A stretch of 64,000 bases of DNA from Roseateles_E sp005503085 (GTDB lineage Bacteria; Pseudomonadota; Gammaproteobacteria; Burkholderiales; Burkholderiaceae_C): assembly GCF_028462495.1 (NCBI RefSeq), contig NZ_JAQOWX010000018.1:1-64000 (forward strand), read 5' to 3'. Below, one piece after another: positions 16,751 to 25,890 of the stretch. Position numbers and translations under genes: made by a program. The notes beneath the pieces are model-generated. The model saw only the letters and a list, made by a program, of their open reading frames with translations, was not told the origin of the DNA and made no database searches. Numbering within the stretch: the stretch's first letter is position 1; every line of letters starts with the position of its first letter.

Positions 16751-17061
16751 TGAGCCTGATCCCACTTCACAACTGCGAGCACCACGTGCACGGCTGCGAC
16801 TCGAACCTCTCGAACAGCGAGTTCTCGCGCTGCAACCTGGACCGCGCTCGATTCAACGACGTCAAGATGTCGGCCTGCAGCTTCACGGCGGTGCGCATGG
16901 ACGAACTTGCCATGAGCGAAGCGACTGTCGAAGGGAGCGTTTTCGAGAACGTGAACTTCAGCAAGGTTCAGTTCAAGGGCTGCCAGTTCGAAGGAAGTTC
17001 CATCAACGGAATCCCCGTCGATAAGTTGCTGGCGAACTATGAATCGAGCCGGAATGCCTAA
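16751..17061 (+). CDS. Pentapeptide-repeat protein
   Basis: The 103-residue protein consists largely of pentapeptide repeats of the form A/S/N-x-F/L-x-x (residues about 15-85: NLSNSEFSRCNLDRARF and similar), predicting a short right-handed quadrilateral beta-helix. It ends with a capping segment (INGIPVDKLLANYE). Larger members such as McbG, AlbG and Qnr protect DNA gyrase from toxins. In a biosynthetic cluster this could be self-resistance, but at 103 residues another role is equally possible. It is the last gene of the plus-strand operon. An IS element inserted directly after its stop codon. Confidence 0.8.
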
Positions 17062-17925
17062 GAACGGCTAACAAAACTGCATCAATGTGCGCAAGCAAAT
17101 GACGCAGCAAGCCAGAGACAAGAAGGCGAGATGAGTCGATGTGGCGCTCGAAGCACACACGCAGCCTGCCGCAGGCGACCAGTCAGGCATGGGCGCGTTC
17201 AACGACCTAGCGACGACGGCCCAGTCGGTCGTTGCGCTCGATGCCCTTGCGTGCGATCCGGTCCTTGATGCCGAGCAGACTGAGATGCGCATGACAGCGC
17301 GCGAAGTCATAGCACTTGTCTGCATGCAGTTTGTTGGGGAGAGGACGGGGTCTGCCGCGCAGCCCCGCAACGGTCGGCAAGGCATCCATCATTTGCTCGA
17401 AGACCACCGAGTCATGCAGGTTGGCCCCGGTGACGCAGAACATCAGCGGGATTCCTTGGCGGTCCGTGGCGAGGTGGCGCTCGCTGCCGGGCTTGCCGCG
17501 GTCTGTCGAGCTGGGGCCGGTGTACGAGCACGCCGGGGGTTGAACACGATGGCTCCGTCCAGACTGACGCTGCTCAGGTCAAGTTGGCCTGCGCCTCGAA
17601 ATTGCTCCAGCAAGACCATGTGCAGGCGATGCCATATGCTGCCGGTCTGCCAGTCCCAAAGCCGGCGCCAGCAAGTCATGCCGCTACCAAGGCCCAGTTC
17701 CTGGGGCAGGTCTTCCTGAGGGATACCGGTGCGAAGCACGAACAGGATGCCATTGAGCGGAAGCTCATCGTCCAACCGAGGAGGTCCGCTTTTGTGTAAC
17801 GGCTTGACCTTCGGCGGCAATGGCTTGACCTTCTGCCACAGCGCGGCGCTGATTTCTCTACTTCTTCTCTCGCATCGGCCAACGCACGATGGCAGTTTGC
17901 AATGATAGGGTTTTGTCGGCCGCTC
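17062..17925 (-). mobile_element. Decayed IS5-family (IS427-group-like) insertion sequence
   Basis: The 864-bp element is bounded by imperfect inverted repeats of about 26 bases (17062-17087 and 17900-17925, 19 of 26 positions matching). They are flanked by the trinucleotide TAA on both sides (17059-17061 and 17926-17928), which fits a 3-bp target duplication. The left TAA is the stop codon of the pentapeptide-repeat gene. The transposase inside is broken, so the element cannot move by itself. Confidence 0.75.
17068..17880 (-). pseudogene. IS5-family transposase, inactivated
   Basis: The N-terminal part (LNGILFVLRTGIPQEDLPQE, then GMTCWRRLWDWQ) and later segments (VTGANLHDSVVFE, KLHADKCYDFARC, IARKGIERNDRLGR) match IS5/IS427-group DDE transposases. 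They lie in different frames. One shift near 17540 may be the programmed frameshift of this group. In addition, two conserved Trp codons near 17190-17215 read TAG and TGA, and the C-terminus changes frame again. These lesions make it a pseudogene. No clear start codon was found. Confidence 0.8.
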
Positions 17926-18057
17926 TAAGCTCTCCGGAGCCGTACGCGTCCGGTCGGCTCGCCCGGACGACCATCTTCGACTCCGCGACGCGGTAGATGC
18001 ACGGGCCGCAGTACGCGCCGGGCCGGACTTGATGCAGATCCGGCCATTCACGCGCGA

Positions 18058-19059
18058 TCAGAAGCTATGCCGAATGCCCAGTTGGGTACCCTTCAATGTG
18101 GCACCCAACGGCGGTATCACGAAGGATGGATTCAAGGGCAGGCCCATCCACTGGCTGTTGGTCTGGCGCGCAATCGCTGCATACAGTGCCGTGCGCCGGC
18201 TAAAGTTGTACCAGTAGCCCAGTGCCCAGCGCCTGCTCCTTTCGTCGCCCTGACTCAAGCTCGCGAAGCTCAGGCGCAGCTCCGCAGCACCCACCGGCCA
18301 GGTGCCGCCTAGCACGTAGGAACGCGTGTCGTCAGCGACACCATCCTCGCGCCCCTGATAGACGATGGTCATCAGACGCGGTCCGCCGAACTTGAGGTCC
18401 GCCGCGAGCAGGTACTCGCGCCTATCGTTGTTGCCGACGACGCCCTTCGTCAGGGTGTAGGCAGCCTTCACGTCAAAGGCGGGCTGCTTGTACAGCGCAC
18501 TGAAGCCGAGCTGCTTGGAGGCAACCTGCCCCTCGCCAGCGGCGACCATAGCCTCGCCGACGAAGCCCTCATGCTTCGGGCTGATGTACTTGACGGAGTT
18601 GTTGGCTCGACTCTCGTAGGGCAGAAACATCCATGCCACGCCCAGTCCCGCGTAGTTGAATGCATCGAAATACCAGGTGTCGTCGTCCATCGGGAGGTAG
18701 TTCCGCCCCAGATGCACCGCCCCCCATGGCCCCGAAATCCCTACAGTGGCCTGGCGCCCCCAGGCGGTGCCACCTTCGGTGATGTGACCTCGATCCAAGG
18801 CGAAGCCTTGCTCCAGGCTGACGAGCGCGCGCCAGCCCTGCCCCAGATTTTCGGTAGCGCGAAAGCCCAGCCGTGATCCATCGCTGGAGAGCAGTCGGTA
18901 GTGCCGGGTCGGGCCCGTCCGCAACGATACAGACACTTGCTCGATCGAGGCATCCAGGCGACCGTAGACGGTGACTTGGGTTTGCGCATGAGCCATCGAG
19001 ATGCCAGTCGTCATCAGCATGGCGATGAACAGTCTTAGCGTTTTTCGGAGACGTTTCAT
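18058..19059 (-). CDS. Outer-membrane porin (Burkholderiales general porin)
   Basis: The 333-residue protein has a signal peptide (about 1-25, ending AHA), the porin N-terminal strand QVTVYGRLDASIEQV, a PMDDD-containing constriction-loop region and a C-terminal RHSF with the final Phe required for BAM-dependent insertion. It belongs to the gram-negative trimeric porins common in Burkholderiales. It follows the flavin reductase gene by 68 bases on the same strand and may share its transcript. It lies inside the bracketed accessory block. A link to the biosynthetic cluster (for example, product passage) is only positional. Confidence 0.88.
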   Translation of the reverse strand: MKRLRKTLRLFIAMLMTTGISMAHAQTQVTVYGRLDASIEQVSVSLRTGPTRHYRLLSSDGSRLGFRATENLGQGWRALVSLEQGFALDRGHITEGGTAWGRQATVGISGPWGAVHLGRNYLPMDDDTWYFDAFNYAGLGVAWMFLPYESRANNSVKYISPKHEGFVGEAMVAAGEGQVASKQLGFSALYKQPAFDVKAAYTLTKGVVGNNDRREYLLAADLKFGGPRLMTIVYQGREDGVADDTRSYVLGGTWPVGAAELRLSFASLSQGDERSRRWALGYWYNFSRRTALYAAIARQTNSQWMGLPLNPSFVIPPLGATLKGTQLGIRHSF

Positions 19060-19127
19060 GGAATCTGGATTTGATGATGGAAGCGGAGCCGCGAGCCGGA
19101 CGAGCCTAGCGAGCGCCGGCCTGCGCG

Positions 19128-19649
19128 CTATGCAGGCCCAATCTCGCTGGCAACCAGCTCGGCGTAGGCGCGGCGAAAATAGAGGGTCGGGGAATGACGC
19201 CCGTCGACAACGGCGTGCTGCACATTGACGATGAACACGCTGTGCGTGCCGACCTCGTGGACTTGAGCGACGGCCCCCTGGATCGACATCAGCGCCTGCG
19301 CCAGACATGGCGCCCCTGATGCACCGGTCTGCCATGCGGGATCGGAGAACCGCTCCTCGATCGACCTGTCAGTGCGGCTCGAAAAGCTCTGCGCGATCCG
19401 GTGTTGTGCACTGTTCAGCAGATTGATTGCAACGACACCGTTGGCCTTAATGATTGCAGTGCTTCTGCTGCTGCGATTGATACAGACCAGCACGGTCGGA
19501 GGATCATCGGTCACGGAGCAGACCGACGAAGCGGTGATCCCGCATCGCCCTGCGCGCCCATCGCTGGTCACCACGCTTACCGCAGAGGGAAGCTGGGCCA
19601 TGGCCTCCCGGAATTCCGAAGCGGTGATCAATTCGTCAATCGGATTCAT
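19128..19649 (-). CDS. Flavin reductase-like (HpaC/FMN-binding split barrel) protein
   Basis: The 173-residue protein is a flavin reductase domain protein: FREAMAQLPSAVSVVTSDG at the start, GITASSVCSVTDDPPTVLVCI as the flavin-binding strand, and a C-terminal GRHSPTLYFRR. Such enzymes reduce FMN or FAD with NAD(P)H and hand it to a two-component monooxygenase. The only obvious client nearby is the luciferase-like monooxygenase at 14389-15468, although an IS and a porin gene lie between. It starts 6 bases after the DUF2141 stop. Confidence 0.85.
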   Translation of the reverse strand: MNPIDELITASEFREAMAQLPSAVSVVTSDGRAGRCGITASSVCSVTDDPPTVLVCINRSSRSTAIIKANGVVAINLLNSAQHRIAQSFSSRTDRSIEERFSDPAWQTGASGAPCLAQALMSIQGAVAQVHEVGTHSVFIVNVQHAVVDGRHSPTLYFRRAYAELVASEIGPA

Positions 19650-19655
19650 GGCGAC

Positions 19656-20096
19656 TCAGTAGTGCATCCGGCCGCTGACGCGCACGTTGCCCCCGTGGAC
19701 CCCGAATCTGGCGGCCTTGAACTCGGGCGGAGCGTTATAGGCCACGACGTTGTTGCTGTAGGCCAGGCCTTGAATGGGGATGCCTTGGTCGTTGAACTGC
19801 AGCGCGCCCTGGTCATCCTCATCATGGAATGCCTGCATGGCCCAGTTGCCGTTAGGCACCTTCTCAAAGGTCGCGTGAACCACACCCGCCCGCGCCTCGA
19901 TCTTTGCCACGCGCAAGCACGGCTTCAAAAATTGCTCGGCGGTGCACAACTCGACCACGAGGTGGCCTTTTGCAGAACGCACGTGGCTGATCTCCACCTC
20001 GACCTTGAAGGATTCGTCCTCGGCAGCTCCGACGCTGGTTCCCAGCGCCAGGAGCAGCAGCATGGACAGCCGCCGAACTGGAAGCTCGTAATGCAT
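19656..20096 (-). CDS. DUF2141 family periplasmic protein
   Basis: The 146-residue protein has a signal peptide (hydrophobic about 11-24, cleavage near GAA), then one DUF2141 beta-sandwich domain (VRSAKGHLVVELC, MQAFHDEDDQGALQFN, GIPIQGLAYSNN). The family has no defined biochemical function and is found as secreted or periplasmic proteins. It is first in a likely three-gene unit with the flavin reductase and porin. The 20097-20401 stretch upstream contains no gene I can support and probably holds its promoter. Confidence 0.8.
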   Translation of the reverse strand: MHYELPVRRLSMLLLLALGTSVGAAEDESFKVEVEISHVRSAKGHLVVELCTAEQFLKPCLRVAKIEARAGVVHATFEKVPNGNWAMQAFHDEDDQGALQFNDQGIPIQGLAYSNNVVAYNAPPEFKAARFGVHGGNVRVSGRMHY

Positions 20097-20401
20097 GAAG
20101 ATCTCCTGATTGATCCCTGCGGCATGGGCTATGGAATCGCCTGTACATCGTTGCGCCAGTCTATTCATCCGACCTGGCCAAACGTACTCTAAAAAATGTG
20201 AGGTGAATCGACCTTGACTCTCCGCAGACTCGCTCGGAGCGACTCGCCCCGGCGGCCGACCGCAGTCGGCCGCCATTGATGGCGCATCGATGGCGATATG
20301 CAACAGGCGGACATGCCCGCCTTGCGGCCCGGCGCCGAGCGCCGAGAACATCGGGGGCCTTCGTCATCGACTGGCACGAGCCCTGCCCCGACTTCCCCGC
20401 G

Positions 20402-21390
20402 ATGCGCACCAACCGCAAGCTCCTCTGGTGGACCGCGACCTTCGCCGGCCTCGCGCTGGCTGCGCTGCTGCGCTTCGGTCCGGGCCATGCCCCGGCGATC
20501 GCACTCGGCGCATTTGCGGTCAATGTGCTGCTGAGCCATGAGCAAGGCGCCGGCGCTGATCGGGGCCGGCGCGATGCTGCAGGCGCTCTTCGGCGCCTGG
20601 GCCGTCAAGCGCGGGGTCGGCCAGCCGCTGCTGCTGTCGGAACCACGCGATCTCGCGCGCTTTCTTGCGCTCGGCGCCGGGTTCGCCTGCGTCATCAGTC
20701 CTACGGTCGGCAGCCTCGTGCTCTATCTGAGCGATGCCGTCGATGCCGCGCGCGTTGCCGCGAACTGATCCTACTGGTGGGTCGGCGACACCATGAGCAT
20801 ACTGATCGCCGCGCCGATCACGCTCACACTGATCGGCCGGCCGCGCAAGGCCTGGGCGCCGCGCCGCCTAAGCGTCGGGTTGCCGATGCTGCTGACGACC
20901 TTCGTGATCGTGCTCGGCATCGTTGCAGTGACCGAATGGGACCGCCAGCGCGGGCAACAACTTCGAGCGCGACGCCGACAATGCCGCCCATCGCGTGGAG
21001 ACGCTGCTGCGCGAGCCGCTGATGGCGCTCGAGGCGAGCTGCGGCCTGCTGGTCGTGTCGCCACAGCTCGATCGCGCCGCGTTCGAGCGCGCGGTCGCAG
21101 CCTACCTGCGCACCGACAGCCCGCTGCTCGCGCTCGGCATCGCGCAGCGTGTCGATCGCGCGCTTGCCAGCCTTCGAGGTGGCCGCGCGTGGCGACGGCC
21201 TGACCGGGTTCGCGGTGCGCGACCGCCAGCGCCCCGGCGAACGGCGTCCGCCGGTCGATGAGGAGATGCTTGCGATCCGGCTCGTCGAACCGCTGCCGCG
21301 CAATGCGGCTGCCCTAGGCATCAATCTGCGCTCGAGCAGGCGATCGCCAGCGGCCGGGCGGCCGCCGCAGCGGCCTTGCAGCTCTCGCAG
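20402..21390 (+). pseudogene. Decayed MASE1/CHASE sensor kinase fragment
   Basis: Segments in changing frames align along the first third of the intact kinase at 22022-25195: LLLSEPRDLARFLALGAGFAC, RKAWAPRRLSVGLPMLL, ETLLREPLMALEA, VRDRQRPGERRPPVDEEMLAIRL. It has a deletion near 20520-20540, a TGA in place of a conserved Trp codon near 20767, and further frameshifts near 20955 and 21165. Divergence from the intact copy is substantial, so this is an old or foreign paralogue. It breaks off at a LQLSQD sequence shared with the intact kinase and runs into a ychF fragment. Confidence 0.85.
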
Positions 21391-21963
<573 letters not shown>

Positions 21964-22021
21964 ACCAAAGAAGCGGCATTGCGGCCACACCGGCCGCAAG
22001 CTCTGGGCTAGGATGGGGCGA

Positions 22022-25000
22022 ATGCCGCGCCCTCATCGTCTGCTCACCAGCTGGCCCGTGCAGGCCCTGGCTTTGGCCCTGGCCTATGCGCTGCTGGGCC
22101 TGCTGACGGTCAAGCTGGCCATCCCTCCGAACTACGCTTCGCCGCTCTACCCCGGTGCCGGACTGGCGCTCGCTGCGGTGCTGTGCCTGGGCCGCAAGGT
22201 CGCGCCGGGAATCTGGCTGGGCTCCTTCGGCGTCAATCTGTGGCTGGGCCAGGACATCGGCCTGAACTCCCTGCTGGTGCCGGCCGTGGCCGGGGCCGGC
22301 GCGACGCTGCAAGCCCTCGCGGGGGCCTGGCTGGTCGGGCGCTGGGTCAGCCAGCCGCTGACGCTGTCGGAGCCGCGCGACCTGGCGCGCTTTTATCTGC
22401 TCGGCGCCGGCCTGGCCTGCGTGGTCAGCGCCAGCTGCGGCACTGCCGCCCTGCTGCTGGTCGGCGCCATCGCCCCTGCCGATCTGGGCGCCAACTGGGC
22501 GTCCTGGTGGCTGGGCGACACGGTGGGTGTGCTGATCGGCGCGCCCGTGGCCCTGACCCTGCTGGCGCAGCCGCGCAGCGCCTGGGCGCCGCGCCGGCTC
22601 AGCGTCGGCCTGCCGCTGTTGATCGCGACCCTGCTGATGGCCCTGGCCACGCTGAAGGTCAGCGAATGGGACGCCCACCGCGAGCGCAGCAATTTCGAAC
22701 GCGAGGCCGCCGCCGCCGCCAGCGCGCTGGAGACCGCGCTGCGCGAGCCGCTGGGCGCGCTGGAGGCCATGCACGGGCTGCTGCTGGTGGCGCCGCAGAT
22801 CAGCCGCGCCGATTTCGAGCGCGGCAGCGCCGCCTACCTGCTGCCCGGCGGCAATCTGTTGGCCCTGGGCTGGGCCGCCGAGCTGGCACGCGCCGATGTC
22901 GCGGCCTTCGACCTGCAGGCCCGGGCCGACGGCCTGCCCGACTACCACGCCAAGGATCGCCAGCGGCCGGGCGACTTCAGGCCCGCGGCCGACGAGCCGA
23001 TGCTGGCGATCCGGCTGATCGAGCCGCTGGCGCGCAACGCACCGGCCCTGGGTGTCAACATCCGTTCGATCCCAGCCTCGCGCCTGGCCTTGCAGCGCGC
23101 CCAGCGCACCGCCCTGCCCTCGGCCACCGCCGGCTTTCAGCTCTCGCAGGACAGCGGCGTCTCGATCGGGGTGGTGGTCTACCAGTCTCTGTACTGGGGC
23201 CAGCCCAGCACCGAGGCGCTGCGCCGGCTGACACACCGCGGCGTGGTGTTCGCCACCATCCGACCCGATCTGCTGGTGCAGACCGTCTCGACCACGATGC
23301 CGGCCCATCTGCGGATCTGCCTGGTCGACACCGATCCGGCCGCCCCGCACCGGCGCCTGGCCGGCCCGGCCGGCTGCGAAACCCTGCCCGGCGCGGCGCT
23401 GCACACGCTGCGTCCGGTCAGCTTCGCCGGCCGCAACTGGGACATCGTGATCTACGCGCCGCAGGGCGGGCCGCGCGAGTCCGGCCGCAGCAGCTGGGCC
23501 TTCGCGATGGTGGGCCTGCTGTGCACCGCCCTGCTGGGAGCGTTGCTGCTGACCGTGACCGGCCGGGCGCGCCGCATTGCCGACCTGGTGCAGGAGCGCA
23601 CGGCCGAGCTGCAGCATGAGGTCGGCGAGCGCGAACGTGCCTCGCGCGCGCTGATCGAGAGCGAACGGCGCTTCCGCAATATCTTCGACAACGTGCCGAT
23701 CGGCATCATCTTTGCCGACCTCGACGGCATGCCGCAGGAAGCCAACCCGCACATCTGCCGCATGCTGGGCTATACGGCCGAGGAGCTGCTCAGCCGGCGC
23801 AGCCTGGCCATCACCCATCCGGACGACCGCAGCGAAGACGTGCGCCTGGCCCGCCTGCTGCTGGCCGGCAAGATCGGCATGTACCGGCGCGAGAAGCGCT
23901 ATCTGGCCAAGGACGGCCGCATCGTCCATGGCCGCGCGCTGGTCAGCCTGCTGCGCGACGCCAAGGGCGAGCCCTATCGGCTGGTCGGCGTGGTCGAGGA
24001 CATCACCGACCAGCTGAAGATGCGTGAGCTCGAGCATGCCCGCGCGTTGGCCGAGGCGGCCAACCGGGCCAAAAACGAGTTCCTGTCACGCATGAGCCAT
24101 GAGCTGCGCACGCCGCTGAACGCGATGCTGGGCTTCACCCAGCTGCTGGAGATGGACCGCACGCAACCGCTGTCGGAGCGCCAGCGCGGCTGGGCTGCCC
24201 AGGTCCAGCAGGCCGGCTGGCATCTGCTGGAGATGATCAATGACACGCTGGACCTGTCGCGCATCGAGTCGGGCTCGATGAAGCTGGATTTGCAGCGCCA
24301 GAACCTGGCCGAGCTGCTCGACGATGCGCTGGCACTGATCGAGAAGCCGGCCGGCCAGCGCGGCATTGCCATTCACAAGGCGCTGGATCCGCAGGCGCTG
24401 CACGCGCTGGGCGACGCGACCCGGATCCGCCAGGTGCTGACCAATCTGCTCAGCAATGCCGTCAAGTACAACATCGAGGGCGGCAGCATCACCATCGGCA
24501 CGCAGCGGGTCGATGCGCTGAGCGTCGAGCTCAGCGTCAGCGACACCGGCCTGGGGCTCAGCCCGGCCCAGCTGGCCGCGCTGTTCCAGCCCTTCAATCG
24601 CCTGGGCCGCGAGCACAGCGGCACCGAGGGCACGGGCATCGGCCTGGTGATCTGCAAACGTCTGGCCGAGCTGATGGGCGGCGCCCTGACGGTCAGCAGC
24701 GTCGAGGGCCGGGGCTCGCGCTTCGCGCTGCGCCTGCCGGCCGCGACCGAGGCCGGCCCGGAGATCGGCGCCAGCGCGGCGCCGGTCGCCGAACCCGCGT
24801 ATGCCGCGCCCCGGCGGGTGGTCTATATCGAGGACAACGCCACCAATGTCGAGGTGATGCGCGGCATCCTGGCGCAGCGCCGACAGATCCGGCTGGAGGT
24901 TCATGCCGATGGCCGCAGCGGCCTAGCCGCCGTGCTGGCCGATCCGCCCGATCTGCTGCTGCTGGACATGCAACTGCCCGACACCACCGGCCTGGCCCTG

Positions 25001-25195
25001 CTGCAGGCCTTGCGCGCCGCGCCGCAATGCGCGGCGCTGCCAGTGGTGGCGGTGTCGGCCAATGCCCTGCCCGACCATATCGAGCGCACCCGCGCCGCCG
25101 GGGCCCAGCACTACCTGACCAAGCCGGTCGAGGTGCGCGAGTTGCTGGATCTGCTGGACGAGTTGCTGGGCGGCATCGGGCCGCAGGCAAAATAA
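22022..25195 (+). CDS. Hybrid sensor histidine kinase (MASE1-CHASE-PAS-HisKA-HATPase-REC)
   Basis: The roughly 1057-residue membrane kinase has, in order: an N-terminal MASE1 integral membrane sensor (about 1-215), an extracytoplasmic CHASE domain (about 220-490), a transmembrane segment, a PAS domain (about 545-665), HisKA with the phosphorylated His in SHELRTPLNAM, HATPase_c with the N box (NLLSNAVKYN) and G boxes (DTGLGLS, GTGIGL), and a receiver domain with acceptor Asp in LLLDMQLP. I prefer ATG 22022, which has AGGA eight bases upstream, over ATG 22013. It lies 37 bases before cheW. Its signal is unknown. A decayed paralogue lies at 20402-21390. Confidence 0.9.
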   Translation: MPRPHRLLTSWPVQALALALAYALLGLLTVKLAIPPNYASPLYPGAGLALAAVLCLGRKVAPGIWLGSFGVNLWLGQDIGLNSLLVPAVAGAGATLQALAGAWLVGRWVSQPLTLSEPRDLARFYLLGAGLACVVSASCGTAALLLVGAIAPADLGANWASWWLGDTVGVLIGAPVALTLLAQPRSAWAPRRLSVGLPLLIATLLMALATLKVSEWDAHRERSNFEREAAAAASALETALREPLGALEAMHGLLLVAPQISRADFERGSAAYLLPGGNLLALGWAAELARADVAAFDLQARADGLPDYHAKDRQRPGDFRPAADEPMLAIRLIEPLARNAPALGVNIRSIPASRLALQRAQRTALPSATAGFQLSQDSGVSIGVVVYQSLYWGQPSTEALRRLTHRGVVFATIRPDLLVQTVSTTMPAHLRICLVDTDPAAPHRRLAGPAGCETLPGAALHTLRPVSFAGRNWDIVIYAPQGGPRESGRSSWAFAMVGLLCTALLGALLLTVTGRARRIADLVQERTAELQHEVGERERASRALIESERRFRNIFDNVPIGIIFADLDGMPQEANPHICRMLGYTAEELLSRRSLAITHPDDRSEDVRLARLLLAGKIGMYRREKRYLAKDGRIVHGRALVSLLRDAKGEPYRLVGVVEDITDQLKMRELEHARALAEAANRAKNEFLSRMSHELRTPLNAMLGFTQLLEMDRTQPLSERQRGWAAQVQQAGWHLLEMINDTLDLSRIESGSMKLDLQRQNLAELLDDALALIEKPAGQRGIAIHKALDPQALHALGDATRIRQVLTNLLSNAVKYNIEGGSITIGTQRVDALSVELSVSDTGLGLSPAQLAALFQPFNRLGREHSGTEGTGIGLVICKRLAELMGGALTVSSVEGRGSRFALRLPAATEAGPEIGASAAPVAEPAYAAPRRVVYIEDNATNVEVMRGILAQRRQIRLEVHADGRSGLAAVLADPPDLLLLDMQLPDTTGLALLQALRAAPQCAALPVVAVSANALPDHIERTRAAGAQHYLTKPVEVRELLDLLDELLGGIGPQAK

Positions 25196-25232
25196 GAACC
25201 TCCCGCCAACCGTATTCAAGGTCCCGCCGCTC

Positions 25233-25739
25233 ATGAGTTCCAACGCACTGGCCCCTGCCCCGTCCACCGCCCTGCTCGCCGCCGACTCCCGCTCCGCACG
25301 CGCCAGCGGCCAGTACCTGAGCTTTCGCATCAGCGCCGAGGAATACGGCATCGACATCCTGAAGGTCCAGGAAATCCGCTCCTACGAGGCCCCGACCCGG
25401 GTCGCCAACGCACCGGCCTTCGTCAAAGGCGTGGTCAATCTGCGCGGCGTGATCGTCCCCATCGTCGATCTGCGCCTGCGCCTGGGTCAGGCGGCCGAGT
25501 ACAGCAGCTTCACGGTCGTGATCGTGCTGAATGTCTGTAACCGGGTGGTCGGCATCGTCGTCGACTCGGTCTCCGATGTGCTGGAACTGAAGGCCGACGA
25601 GATCATGGCCGCTCCCGAGGTCGGCTCGGCCATCGATACCCGCTTCGTCACCGGCCTGGGCAAGGTGGCCGAACGCATGCTGATACTGCTGGACATCGAA
25701 GGCATGGTTGGCAGCCCGGATTTCGGCCTGATCGACTGA
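25233..25739 (+). CDS. cheW: CheW-type chemotaxis adaptor
   Basis: The 168-residue protein is a single CheW domain that couples chemoreceptors to CheA: YLSFRISAEEYGIDILKVQEIR, the NLRGVIVPIVDLR core and VVGIVVDSVSDV. It has an N-terminal low-complexity stretch of about 25 residues. It stands alone after the hybrid kinase without cheA or cheY, so it is probably one of several CheW paralogues in the genome. Confidence 0.9.
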   Translation: MSSNALAPAPSTALLAADSRSARASGQYLSFRISAEEYGIDILKVQEIRSYEAPTRVANAPAFVKGVVNLRGVIVPIVDLRLRLGQAAEYSSFTVVIVLNVCNRVVGIVVDSVSDVLELKADEIMAAPEVGSAIDTRFVTGLGKVAERMLILLDIEGMVGSPDFGLID

Positions 25740-25761
25740 GGCCAAGCTCCACATGTTAGTA

Positions 25762-25775
25762 CCCGCTTACGCGGG
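25762..25775 (+). terminator. Short hairpin after cheW
   Basis: CCCGC-TTAC-GCGGG forms a five-pair stem about 22 bases past the cheW stop. It is followed by GATTGTTC rather than a clear T-run, so it is only a weak terminator candidate. Confidence 0.3.
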
Positions 25776-25816
25776 GATTGTTCATGAATATGAACTGCAG
25801 CATTGACCCCAGCGGT

Positions 25817-25843
25817 TTAGCACTCTTTTGTGGGGAGTGCTAA
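25817..25843. promoter_or_regulatory. CIRCE element (HrcA operator) upstream of rpoH
   Basis: TTAGCACTC, nine bases, GAGTGCTAA: a perfect match to the CIRCE consensus that the HrcA repressor binds. It lies 47 bases before the rpoH start in a 151-base intergenic region. This predicts that the heat-shock sigma factor gene is itself repressed by HrcA. hrcA is not in the window. Confidence 0.9.
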
Positions 25844-25890
25844 TATTGGCCCCGTTGGAGCCATGGGCTCCGTTTGGCTGAGGACATTCA

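Noticed and set aside
17062..17925. Functional IS with only a programmed transposase frameshift
   Set aside because: Beyond the possible programmed shift there are two in-frame stops at Trp codons and another frame change near the C-terminus.
20372..20387. Sigma-54-like promoter (TGGCACG-N4-CTGC)
   Set aside because: It lies just before a decayed pseudogene in GC-rich sequence and does not precede any intact gene on that strand; most likely chance.
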